A stretch of 64,000 nucleotides of DNA from Salinivirga cyanobacteriivorans. Its GTDB lineage: Bacteria; Bacteroidota; Bacteroidia; Bacteroidales; Salinivirgaceae. Below, piece by piece: positions 54,509-62,944 of the stretch (positions are counted from its first letter, which is position 1; the number at the start of each line of letters is the position of its first letter). The notes under the pieces are model-generated. The model had not been told where the DNA came from and did no database searches. It was given only the letters and a program-made list of their open reading frames with translations. The stretch is taken from the NCBI RefSeq assembly GCF_001443605.1, contig NZ_CP013118.1:1437501-1501500 (forward strand). Reading direction: 5' to 3'. Position numbers and translations under genes: made by a program.

Positions 54509-56881
54509 TTATTTTCTTCTTTTTTCTTCACTTTGTGATGATAAGTTATAATTGGTTTTATTTCGTACCTTATTAAACTTATAAAATATTGAAAAATAAA
54601 ATTCCGGTGTTTCCCTGATATACTCAGAATTCATTACTACATTTTCATAATTCACTGAAAATTCTTCGTTAAACCAATATCGGGCATAAACTGAAAAACG
54701 TAGTTGTTTATCCAAAAAAAACTTTGAAATCCCTGTTGAAGTATATAAATAAGGTTTTTTTGTAATATAACTCATTTGCCCTTTATTAGAATACCTTACA
54801 ATAAACTTCCAGTCAAAATCATACGGAAGATGAAATTTTGTTGTCGTACTAAAGTCATATCCTATGTCTGTTTTAGTTTGCTCCCCTTTATAAGTATAAT
54901 CGAATATCGGTTTTGATATTTGAAAATTGTTGGAACTCGAAAAAACCTTACTTCGAATTGAGAGATTCAATATCGCCGAGAATTCCTGAAGGTTGAAGTT
55001 CTCTTCACTTAGTATTAAAATATTGTTGTCGTTTTCCCAGGCAAGGGAAATATAATTCTTATAATTAGTATAATTTAAGTCCAATGATAAGTTTTTACCT
55101 GCCATTGTCTGAAAACTAAATGATTCAATAATTATGGGTTTGAGATAGGGATTTCTTTTTTTATACAGGTATTTATTCACATAAGTTAACGTCCGTGTGG
55201 TTGATTGAAAGCCCGGTCTTTTGATTTTTCTGGCATAATTAATCCCAAAATGTAATCCTTCGAACGGCACATAAAAGCACGATGCAGAAGGAAACCATTC
55301 TATAGAAGATGAATCGCGTAAAAGAGCTTCATTCTCGTAAAGCCTCCATTGGTTAAATTCCGATCTTAAACCAGCATTTACGAAAACCCTTCCAACGTTC
55401 TTACTAACAACCAAATAGACCGCCCCAATATCCTCTGTAAGTTGTGTTTTCTTTGTAAACTGTTGGTTTGAGACAATAGTTCCATTGAAAATACTATCAA
55501 ACCAACTGTTATTATCATTTATGGTTTTAACATATTTCATCCCTGTTTCGTAAGTAAAAAAATCTTTCAATGTTGAGCTAAAATCAGCTTTTATGGAAGC
55601 AATTGAATAATCAACCTCATTACCATAAGAGCTATTAATTTTGCCAGTTTCCAAATTCTCCATTTGTTGATTTTCCCGCTTTGAATTATCTCCACTATAA
55701 TCAGCTAACAAGAGTAATGAAGTCAAAGAATCGGGGGTATATGTATAATTAATATTGAAAGCATTGCTGTTCACTTTTTCGACTTCCTCATAATCAGTTG
55801 CATAATTATATATAGAGTCGCTCTGTTGAAGTTTCGATTCTATTGAACCTGTAGAATTATTTTTTCCAAAACTACCATCATACCCAAAACCTAATAGATT
55901 TTGTTTATTCATTTCTAATCCAAAAATATATTTTAAGTCTAAAGAATTAAAGTTTCCCTTTGTATCTAGCTCATAGATATTTGAAAAATTTGAAGTATCA
56001 GCAAAAGATATATTTGTATTGGCCTTTTCCCTGTATCGGGAATCGCCAAAACCTGCCTCTGCTTTAATCATGTGGGAAATTTTCCTAGTGTACTTGTTTA
56101 ACAGAAATGAAGGCTCATTTCTTGGGTTTTCGGCATAAAGCGTTCTGTTATAGAACCAACCGGCGATTCCCTTAGTCCTCTTCTTACGGGTTATAATATT
56201 TATTACGCTTCGGTGCTTAGCATCATATTTTGCTCCGGGATTTTTTATTACCTGAATCGATTTAATATCTTCTGGTTTATACGTCTCAAGAACTGAGGAG
56301 CCACCTTGCATTTCTTTATTATTAATAAGAACTAAGGGGCTGCCCCTCCCTAAAACCTCAATATTTCCCTGGTCATCTGTTATCACTCCCGGCGCACTGG
56401 CTACGACCTCTGATACTGTTTCCAGATTTTTTAAGTTTGTATTTGCTACATTAACTTTAAAACCTTTAGAATTACCCTCGACGACGGGCACATTAGATAA
56501 AACTGTGACTTCTTCAAGTTCCTCGGCTTTTTCTCGCATTATAATTTTGCCGAGTTTAACCGTATCTACGGATTTATCATTTATGCGTTGCCAATAAGGA
56601 TAATAACCCAAACGGGTAATTTTTATCAGATAAGGTGCTGTTTCCGATATTTCGAAGTTGAATTCATGAGCTTCTGAAACAAAACCTGTAATTACTACTG
56701 TGTCTTCTACATCACAGATGGTTGCTGTAATAAAATCTATCGGTTGCTTTTGTTTATCGTAGACTTCGCCAATAATGACCTGTGATTTTAAATTCGTAGT
56801 GACCAGGATACAAGATAAACAAAATAATACTATTATCCGGAATTTGTTTGAATTATTCATCTTAAGTCTGTTTTCTAACAA
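54509..56881 (-). CDS. TonB-receptor-like outer-membrane beta-barrel protein
   Basis: 790 residues. Signal segment about 10-33; a carboxypeptidase-regulatory-like domain (about 34-115, IGEVYDKQKQPIDFITATIC); a plug-like domain (about 130-232) with VSEVVASAPGVITDDQGNIE and IKSIQVIKNPGAKYDAKHRS; then a barrel with many aromatic strands (OMP_b-brl_3 type). No TonB box or SusD partner is seen. Position between the maturase and two precursor genes suggests a role in release, uptake or sensing of the peptide product. Confidence 0.85.
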   Translation of the reverse strand: MLENRLKMNNSNKFRIIVLFCLSCILVTTNLKSQVIIGEVYDKQKQPIDFITATICDVEDTVVITGFVSEAHEFNFEISETAPYLIKITRLGYYPYWQRINDKSVDTVKLGKIIMREKAEELEEVTVLSNVPVVEGNSKGFKVNVANTNLKNLETVSEVVASAPGVITDDQGNIEVLGRGSPLVLINNKEMQGGSSVLETYKPEDIKSIQVIKNPGAKYDAKHRSVINIITRKKRTKGIAGWFYNRTLYAENPRNEPSFLLNKYTRKISHMIKAEAGFGDSRYREKANTNISFADTSNFSNIYELDTKGNFNSLDLKYIFGLEMNKQNLLGFGYDGSFGKNNSTGSIESKLQQSDSIYNYATDYEEVEKVNSNAFNINYTYTPDSLTSLLLLADYSGDNSKRENQQMENLETGKINSSYGNEVDYSIASIKADFSSTLKDFFTYETGMKYVKTINDNNSWFDSIFNGTIVSNQQFTKKTQLTEDIGAVYLVVSKNVGRVFVNAGLRSEFNQWRLYENEALLRDSSSIEWFPSASCFYVPFEGLHFGINYARKIKRPGFQSTTRTLTYVNKYLYKKRNPYLKPIIIESFSFQTMAGKNLSLDLNYTNYKNYISLAWENDNNILILSEENFNLQEFSAILNLSIRSKVFSSSNNFQISKPIFDYTYKGEQTKTDIGYDFSTTTKFHLPYDFDWKFIVRYSNKGQMSYITKKPYLYTSTGISKFFLDKQLRFSVYARYWFNEEFSVNYENVVMNSEYIRETPEFYFSIFYKFNKVRNKTNYNLSSQSEEKRRK

Positions 56882-56905
56882 GCATTTAGCTTAATAACAT
56901 TTGAT

Positions 56906-58222
56906 TTAAGTCACATTAGCTTTCGCTAATTTTTGTTCATAATGTAATTCAAGAAATTTATCAAAATGGTTTTTATAATAGGTACATAAAGGTTGTTGTT
57001 TATTATTGTACTTATTTTCCAATCGATTGTATTGGCACCCTCCCATACATAAAAAGAAAAGCGGGCATTTTATGCATTCTTTCTCATCCAGCATACTGGG
57101 ACCTGCCATATACCTTGCCATCCATTTCATATTAAATTCATGAGGACTCATCACAGATCCTACTTCTTTGCTCTTTATTCCCAAATCATTCCAACATTTA
57201 TATAATTCTCCTTCTGGCCCTATAACATAAGAATTAATATTCATTAATCCACAATTGCGTGTATTAAATGAAGGGTAAATATCAATATTATTGGCTTGCG
57301 CCTGTTCCAACTTAAAAATTGCCAGATCGTCCAAATCCATTAAGTTACATTTGTTTTGTTCGTTCTCATTATAATTATATACAACCGAGGGATAGATATG
57401 AACACGTTTATCATAATTCCAACGTGTTTGCAATTGTTTTTTCAACTCATCAAATAATGACAGATTATCCTGGTCTATGTTGCATCTTATTGACACCTTC
57501 ACTTTATGTTCTTTCCCAAGAAATTGATCAATATTTCTCACAATAACATCCCATGTACTTTTACTTTTATCATTCTTCAGGTATCTTCTTTGATTATGTA
57601 TTTTTTTAGTACCATCTAATGTGATTTGCAGAGTGCGAAAATGATTATCAATGATTTGGTTCTGATTTGTTTCATTTAAAAGATAACCGTTCGTAACTAG
57701 ACCTTCGCCATTTAAGGGTAAATTATGCTGTTTAATTTTTTTTCTGATTTTTTTTATTATTTCAGGTTGCAGAAGAGGCTCGCCACCATACCAGGTTATT
57801 TTCAAATCCTTTAATGGCTGATGGTCTTTAATGAAATCAATCAAAGAATCAATTATTTTATCGTCCATTGTTTTGCTTTTAATGCCTTGCTCAAAGCAAT
57901 ATGGACAACCAAAATTGCATCCGCTCGTAGGGGCAATTGTTAACGCCATGGTATCATTTTTAAATACATGGTTGTACCAACTCAAGCGCTTCATATAAAA
58001 ATGATCTTCTTCTTGCTCTTTAGTCACAAGTATTTTGGCTTTCTCCAGACTTATTTTGGTACTGGAATCTAGTTCTTCAATTTTACCAGGATCAGTTTTT
58101 ATCAGGATAAGCAAATCATGGAGTTCTTTGTTTAAGGTGGCAAAAGAACGTGTTAAACCATTATATATTAAATATCCGTATCTTTTACTTTCAAATTGAT
58201 AGTTAAATGTTGAATAATACAT
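56906..58222 (-). CDS. radical SAM/SPASM peptide maturase
   Basis: 438 residues. N-terminal 85 residues may act as the leader-recognition region. Radical SAM motif C-x3-C-x2-C at Cys102/106/109 (TSGCNFGCPYCFEQG), then ITWYGGEPLLQPEII and LQITLDGTKKIHNQRR. A C-terminal SPASM domain has a cysteine in NCGLMN, another in LYKCWNDLG, and the cluster at 383, 386, 392, 396 and 413 (ECIKCPLFFLCMGGCQY). It should install a modification in the Cys-rich cores. It is the second gene of the operon, 63 nt downstream of the first precursor, behind a hairpin. Confidence 0.93.
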   Translation of the reverse strand: MYYSTFNYQFESKRYGYLIYNGLTRSFATLNKELHDLLILIKTDPGKIEELDSSTKISLEKAKILVTKEQEEDHFYMKRLSWYNHVFKNDTMALTIAPTSGCNFGCPYCFEQGIKSKTMDDKIIDSLIDFIKDHQPLKDLKITWYGGEPLLQPEIIKKIRKKIKQHNLPLNGEGLVTNGYLLNETNQNQIIDNHFRTLQITLDGTKKIHNQRRYLKNDKSKSTWDVIVRNIDQFLGKEHKVKVSIRCNIDQDNLSLFDELKKQLQTRWNYDKRVHIYPSVVYNYNENEQNKCNLMDLDDLAIFKLEQAQANNIDIYPSFNTRNCGLMNINSYVIGPEGELYKCWNDLGIKSKEVGSVMSPHEFNMKWMARYMAGPSMLDEKECIKCPLFFLCMGGCQYNRLENKYNNKQQPLCTYYKNHFDKFLELHYEQKLAKANVT

Positions 58223-58237
58223 AAGATAAGTATTGCT

Positions 58238-58277
58238 AAGAACTGCCAGATTATTGCAAATTAAACTGGCAGTTCTT
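58238..58277 (-). promoter_or_regulatory. intra-operon hairpin between precursor and maturase genes
   Basis: AAGAACTGCCAG and CTGGCAGTTCTT form a perfect 12-bp stem with a 16-nt loop, 8 nt after the first precursor stop. On the minus strand it is followed by TTAGCAATACTT rather than a T-run, so it looks like an attenuator or RNA-stability element that would leave more precursor message than maturase message. Confidence 0.7.
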
Positions 58278-58285
58278 TTAATTCA

Positions 58286-58456
58286 TTAATCTTCGTCTGG
58301 CTCTTCTGGTGCAGGTTCATCATTTGAACCAAAGTTTATCAGACAAAAACAATCACAAAATTGATCTTTTCCACCTTTTAGGCTTTCAAGTTCATTTTGG
58401 TCAAGAGAATCAACATTCTCAATAAAATCAATTGAATACTTTTGAACTTCTTTCAT
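58286..58456 (-). CDS. GG-leader natural-product precursor peptide (first, 56 residues)
   Basis: 56 residues, first gene of the operon. Leader of 29 (MKEVQKYSIDFIENVDSLDQ then NELESLKGG) and a core of 27: KDQFCDCFCLINFGSNDEPA followed by PEEPDED. The I-D-F-I-E and E-L-x-x-L-K-G-G leader features match the two later precursors; the core has three Cys in six residues (C-D-C-F-C) and a very acidic end. Stop at 58286-58288. The start is 18 nt inside a T/A-rich leader with no Shine-Dalgarno, as usual here. Confidence 0.88.
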   Translation of the reverse strand: MKEVQKYSIDFIENVDSLDQNELESLKGGKDQFCDCFCLINFGSNDEPAPEEPDED

Positions 58457-58503
58457 AATCTTTAATTTAAGGTAAATAAAATGTTGTAATCATGATCACA
58501 AAA

Positions 58504-58532
58504 CAAAGGTATTTAAAAAAAAAACGCGCAAA
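58504..58532 (-). promoter_or_regulatory. probable promoter of the peptide operon
   Basis: On the minus strand TTTG (58529-58532), a 17-nt spacer and TACCTTTG (58504-58511); the spacer is shorter than the usual 19-20. It lies about 48 nt before the first precursor ATG. Confidence 0.5.
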
Positions 58533-58644
58533 TTTTTATCAATATTTTTTTTTAGCACCTTGTACAATGATTATCAGATGAACTTGTTATCTGTCAATAT
58601 ACTTGACTGAGGGGATCTGCCTGAAATAATGTGTCTAACACTAA

Positions 58645-58992
58645 ATATTTCAAAATGCCAGTCCGGCCAATGCACTCGGGCAGGTAAAATTTATGTTCCA
58701 CAATTCGCATTTGGTTTATTTGCACGACACGCCATCCAAATATCTTTTCAATAAAGATTTTCGCAGGTTCAGTAGTGGCTGCATCCGGGTAAACCACGCC
58801 ATGGAACTGGCAAAACTAATTCTGGATACTGATCAAAACAAAGCCATTATAAAAAGCAAGTTGGCAAAGGGTTATCCTGTAAAAGTTTATTTGAACGAAC
58901 CGGTTTCCATCATTATCAAATACGAAACGGTGCGATACAATGAACAGCTTGACTTAATGCAATTTTTTTATGATTGTTATGGACTTAAATAA
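58645..58992 (+). pseudogene. truncated second copy of the L,D-transpeptidase C-terminus
   Basis: An open frame from 58645 reads IFQNASPANALGQVKFMF and continues through LHDTPSKYLFNKDFRRFSSG to the stop at 58990. Over the 99 residues from ATG 58693 I count 85 identities with the end of the intact gene at 49944-51161. The frame has a stop just upstream (58642-58644) and everything before the catalytic domain's last third is missing, including signal peptide and peptidoglycan-binding domain. It retains the active-site Cys but cannot form a full domain. Confidence 0.85.
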
Positions 58993-59024
58993 TTCACAGA
59001 CCTGCATGTTTAGATGAACCGAGC

Positions 59025-59167
59025 CATGACAAAAATTTTGACACACCCGTATGATTATAATAAAAACTAAAAACCTTGTGTGACGGAAATTTGATACATC
59101 ATGGCGAGCTCCATCCCGATTGCATCTGGACAGGTAATGACCTTTGAAAATTAAATATAAACATATG
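59025..59167 (+). repeat. interspersed repeat, copy 3
   Basis: It begins CATGACAAAAATTTTGACAC, has GTATGATTATAA, CATCCCGATTGCATCTGGA and ends GGTAATGACCTTTGAAAATT plus AAATATAAACAT-ATG. The final 30 bases match copies 1 and 2 at 30.6-30.9 kb nearly exactly, in the opposite chromosomal orientation. The reading frame that starts at the terminal ATG (59165) runs antisense into the end of the phosphoglucomutase gene and is not thought to be real. Confidence 0.7.
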
Positions 59168-59246
59168 AAAAATAATGTCATATTGTGCATCCAAAGCATA
59201 GAAATCCTATCTTTAAATAATCACACAGACATAAATAAGAATACTA

Positions 59247-59411
59247 ATGAAAAACAGTTTCATATTTGCCTGGTACGACATATGGGTAGGCGCATTTTGG
59301 GATCGAAAAAAACAATGGCTTTATATTTTGCCGTTACCAATGGTGGGAGTTATTTTGAAATTCAACCCCAGACAGAAAAAAACTTCAGAAAAAAATACGG
59401 GGCACAAATAA
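59247..59411 (+). CDS. small membrane protein (54 residues), tentative
   Basis: An ATG at 59247 opens MKNSFIFAWYDIWVGAFWDR, then KKQWLYILPLPMVGVILKFN and a basic tail to the stop at 59409-59411. It has six Trp/Tyr residues before a hydrophobic segment (about 24-38) with Pro-Leu-Pro, a composition seen in tiny phage- or host-encoded membrane proteins of Bacteroidota. It is 80 nt downstream of repeat copy 3. No homologue can be named; coding is judged on the amino-acid pattern alone. Confidence 0.5.
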   Translation: MKNSFIFAWYDIWVGAFWDRKKQWLYILPLPMVGVILKFNPRQKKTSEKNTGHK

Positions 59412-59424
59412 TCATTGCACCCCG
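59391..59424 (-). terminator. terminator of the phosphoglucomutase gene
   Basis: On the minus strand CGGGG(TG)CA pairs with TGCCCCG (2-nt bulge) and is followed by TATTTTTTT, about 28 nt after the stop at 59452. Confidence 0.65.
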
Positions 59425-59451
59425 AAAGCAGGTGCTGGTGTCAAGTCAAGC

Positions 59452-61185
59452 TTACAAAATATCCGCTTTAATCTTTTCGATCTTTTCTTTCAGTTCCTCA
59501 ATGGCTTCATCATACTCCCGGTGCGACTTCAGCTCGCCGGTTACGCCAAAATAGAACTTTATTTTGGGCTCAGTACCTGAAGGACGTGCACTGATTTTGC
59601 TGCCGTCTTCCAGGAAGAATTGCAGCACGTTGCTTTTAGGCAGACCAATATTTTTTGTGACACCGGCTGTTAAATCGCGGTATTCATCCTTCATGTAATC
59701 TATAACTGCTGTCACCTCTTTCCGGTGAATTTTCTTTGGTGGGTCATTCCGGAGTTTATCCATCATAGCCTGAATTTCATCGGCGCCGGCCTTACCTTTT
59801 TTAACGATCGAAATAAGGTTTTCGTAGTACAATCCATATTCCATGTAAATATCGAGTAGCATTTCAAAAGCCGATTTACCCTGATCGTTGGCCCATGCCA
59901 CAGCTTCGGCAATAAGTGCACACGACATCACAGCATCTTTATCGCGCACAAATTCTCCGGCAAGGTACCCATAGCTCTCTTCACCTCCTCCTATAAAGGT
60001 TTCTTCTCCTTCTTTGCGACCAATTATATCAGCTATATATTTAAAACCTGTAAGTACATTGTGACATTTCACACCATAATGTGCTGCAATTTTTGGCAGT
60101 AACTCAGTGGTCACAATGGTTTTTACAATATACTGTTTCCCATCAATCTTGCCATTGTCTTTCCATTTGTGTAAAAGATAATTGATCAGCAATACAGCAG
60201 CCTGGTTACCATTGAGCAACTCAAACTCACCTTTCAGGTTTTTTACGGCAATTCCCACGCGGTCGGCATCGGGGTCGGTAGCCATAACGAGATCGGCATC
60301 TATTTCTTTTGCCTTATTGAGGGCCATTGCCAGTGCTGCAGGCTCTTCAGGGTTAGGCGATTTCACCGTTGGAAAGTTTCCGTCAGTTACATCCTGTTCA
60401 GGAATATTTATTACATTCTCAAAACCATAAGCTTTAAGCGCCATGGGCACCAATATGACAGCTGTACCATGAATGGGTGTAAAAACAATTTTCATGTTTT
60501 TGTTCCGCTCAATTATTTCTGGTGATAGAGAGAGTGTTTTCAGCCGATCAATATATTTTTTATCGATTTCGTCGCCGATAATTTCAATCAGCTCCGCTTT
60601 TTTGTCGAACTTAACTTCGCTAATATCGGAAATGGAAGCCACCTCATTAATGATATTTTTATCGTGCGGATCAATAATTTGGGCGCCATCTTCCCAATAG
60701 ACCTTATAACCGTTATATTCTTTAGGGTTATGCGAAGCTGTTACCACCACACCACTCTGACAGCCTAATTCGCGTATTGCAAACGAAAGCTCCGGGGTTG
60801 GTCGCAGGGCATCAAACAAATAAACTTTTACACCATTGGCCGAGAAAATATCGGCAGTGGTTTGGGCAAAAAGCTCACCATTATTGCGACAATCATGCGC
60901 AATAGCCACGCTGATCTGCTGATTTTGAAAATTCTTTTTCAGGTAATTGGCCAGCCCCTGGGTAGCCATACCTACGGTATAAATATTCATACGGTTCGAT
61001 CCGGCACCCATTACACCACGCAAACCGCCCGTTCCAAACTCCAGATCCTTGTAAAATGCATCAATTAACTCATCATTTTCAGCCTTGAGCATGGCTTCAA
61101 TTTCATTTCTGGTTTCATCATCAATATCCATCGAAAGCCAGTGTTGGGCTTTAGCTTTTACTTGTTGAAGAGTTTCGTTTTGCAT
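59452..61185 (-). CDS. phosphoglucomutase/phosphomannomutase (PgcA type)
   Basis: 577 residues, the length of the alpha-D-phosphohexomutases of PgcA type. Motifs in order: VVTASHNPKEYNGYKVYW (catalytic Ser, about 139-156), metal loop ATDPDADRVGIAV, sugar-binding GGGEESYGYL and phosphate-binding RPSGTEPKIKFYF near the end. It interconverts glucose 1- and 6-phosphate, linking pgi and fbp to polysaccharide precursors. A TAACTTTG about 45 nt upstream of the ATG may be its -7 box. Confidence 0.94.
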   Translation of the reverse strand: MQNETLQQVKAKAQHWLSMDIDDETRNEIEAMLKAENDELIDAFYKDLEFGTGGLRGVMGAGSNRMNIYTVGMATQGLANYLKKNFQNQQISVAIAHDCRNNGELFAQTTADIFSANGVKVYLFDALRPTPELSFAIRELGCQSGVVVTASHNPKEYNGYKVYWEDGAQIIDPHDKNIINEVASISDISEVKFDKKAELIEIIGDEIDKKYIDRLKTLSLSPEIIERNKNMKIVFTPIHGTAVILVPMALKAYGFENVINIPEQDVTDGNFPTVKSPNPEEPAALAMALNKAKEIDADLVMATDPDADRVGIAVKNLKGEFELLNGNQAAVLLINYLLHKWKDNGKIDGKQYIVKTIVTTELLPKIAAHYGVKCHNVLTGFKYIADIIGRKEGEETFIGGGEESYGYLAGEFVRDKDAVMSCALIAEAVAWANDQGKSAFEMLLDIYMEYGLYYENLISIVKKGKAGADEIQAMMDKLRNDPPKKIHRKEVTAVIDYMKDEYRDLTAGVTKNIGLPKSNVLQFFLEDGSKISARPSGTEPKIKFYFGVTGELKSHREYDEAIEELKEKIEKIKADIL

Positions 61186-61351
61186 GGTAGTGTTATTTTA
61201 GTTTGACAAAATTCAAATTGAACTACAAAGTTATGATTTTACCACTATTTTTGACATAAAGCCAGTCTCCAATAGCTTAAACCAATTAAAAAAACCATTG
61301 TTTTCCGGGTTTATTATGTATTTTAGCACAACAACCTTTTAAAACGAACGA

Positions 61352-61729
61352 ATGAGAATTCACGAAACATATTTTCTGATAGGTGCAGCATTGCTTGTAT
61401 TATCAATTCTGGTAGGATTCTGGCTTGGAAAACAGGGAGCCCCTTACAAAATGCTTCCATCCACACTACATAAAATCAGCGCTGTAGGTGGAATTGTACT
61501 TTTTGTTTTGGCTTATCTAAAATTAAGCAAACAGGCAACATTACCTTCAGCCATGACAACCCTAAGCATTGTAACTGCCGTACTTCTCGCCGCTGCCATT
61601 ATAACGGGTGCAATAATCAGTAATCGCAATACCGGAGAGGGCATAATCATAAGAATACACAATGCAACAAGTATCGGTAGTGTACTATCGCTTATTGGTC
61701 TGGTCATTTATTATTTGCGACACACTTAA
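61352..61729 (+). CDS. four-span integral membrane protein
   Basis: 125 residues with four hydrophobic segments (about 8-24, 42-58, 70-88, 105-122) and short polar loops; His residues occur at positions 4, 40, 103 and 124. Nothing identifies a substrate or cofactor, though the spaced His could coordinate haem. A TTG (61298-61300) and TATTTTAG about 18 nt apart may be its promoter. It converges with lysA, 15 nt apart. Confidence 0.7.
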   Translation: MRIHETYFLIGAALLVLSILVGFWLGKQGAPYKMLPSTLHKISAVGGIVLFVLAYLKLSKQATLPSAMTTLSIVTAVLLAAAIITGAIISNRNTGEGIIIRIHNATSIGSVLSLIGLVIYYLRHT

Positions 61730-61744
61730 TAAAGCGAGATGGAT

Positions 61745-62944
61745 TCAGGAAGTTCGCTCAAGTGTACAAATCTCTTTTCCTGTTTCGGTTTTACGCTCAT
61801 TATCAACATGATACCGACGTACACCCTGACGCAAATTATACCGGCTCGACATTACTTCACCATATGCTCCCACCTGCTTAATGGCCAGTAGATGATTCCT
61901 TTTTACTCGGGGGAGCAATACCTTGTGCGTAAAGAAGTCAGAAGATTCGCATATAGGACCGGCTACAGCATAATGTTCCCTATCCTCATCAGATGACAGA
62001 TTGGATATCGGATGATAGCTTTGGTATAATGCAGGTCGTATTAACTCCGTCATGCCCGCATCAACTATAGCCAATTCTTCACCGGGCGTTTCCTTCACAT
62101 ACAGCACTTTAGTTATTAATGTACCGGAAGCAGCCACCAATGAGCGACCTGGTTCAAAATGAATCTGTTGGCCAGCCCTGCGATCCAGTGTTTGATAAAA
62201 AACCTTAAAATAAGTCTCAAAATCAGGCATTTGTATTGCCTCATCGTCATAATTAATTCCCAGACCGCCACCCAAATTCAAATGGGGTATTTCGTATCCC
62301 ATACTTTCAATTTCTTTCTGAATTATATTAACCCGCTGGCAAAGCTCCCTAAAAACACTCATTTGTGTTATTTGGGAACCAATATGGAAATGTAATCCCA
62401 TGAATTGGACATACTTCATTCTTTCTATTTTAGACAATACACTTTTAAGCTCAGCATGTGGGATGCCAAATTTATTGCGACTTTGTCCGGTTGAGATGTA
62501 TTCGTGGGTATATGGATTTACATCGGGATTTACCCGTATTGCTACACGCGCCTTTGTTCCTTCATCTTGCGCCAGCTTGTTGATCACATCCAGCTCCTGG
62601 CATGACTCCACGTTAAAACTAAAAATCCGTGTTTTCAACGCCAGACTAATTTCCTCATCGGTCTTTCCCACACCGGCAAATACAACATCGTGACTATGGA
62701 AACCACAATTGACAGCATGTTTTACCTCATTGCCACTTACGCAATCTGCTCCAATTCCATATTGGCGAATTACATTGAGCAACTCAGGATTGGCATTGGC
62801 CTTGAGCGCATAATGCAATTTATAACCAAAGCGACTGCTCCATTTTGTTGCCTCAACTAAAACTTTGCGCAGCACGTTAAAATCATAAAGGTAAAAGGGG
62901 GTTTCTTGGGTGCTAAACTGACGCCACAAGTTTTTGTTTTCCAT
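61745..62944 (-). CDS. lysA: diaminopimelate decarboxylase
   Basis: 399 residues. The last lysine-biosynthesis step, a PLP enzyme of fold type III. Seen are YKLHYALKANANPELL (PLP Lys), GLHFHIGSQI, LNLGGGLGINYDD, FEPGRSLVAASGT and GPICESSDFFT with the catalytic Cys. The start overlaps the end of lysC by 32 nt in another frame, so the two are translationally linked, as expected for aspartate-pathway enzymes. Confidence 0.96.
   Translation of the reverse strand: MENKNLWRQFSTQETPFYLYDFNVLRKVLVEATKWSSRFGYKLHYALKANANPELLNVIRQYGIGADCVSGNEVKHAVNCGFHSHDVVFAGVGKTDEEISLALKTRIFSFNVESCQELDVINKLAQDEGTKARVAIRVNPDVNPYTHEYISTGQSRNKFGIPHAELKSVLSKIERMKYVQFMGLHFHIGSQITQMSVFRELCQRVNIIQKEIESMGYEIPHLNLGGGLGINYDDEAIQMPDFETYFKVFYQTLDRRAGQQIHFEPGRSLVAASGTLITKVLYVKETPGEELAIVDAGMTELIRPALYQSYHPISNLSSDEDREHYAVAGPICESSDFFTHKVLLPRVKRNHLLAIKQVGAYGEVMSSRYNLRQGVRRYHVDNERKTETGKEICTLERTS

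Noticed and set aside
59144..59554. 136-codon open frame starting MKIKYKHMKNN
   Set aside because: Its start lies within repeat copy 3 and its last third is antisense to the phosphoglucomutase gene; a different frame (59247) within it looks more protein-like.
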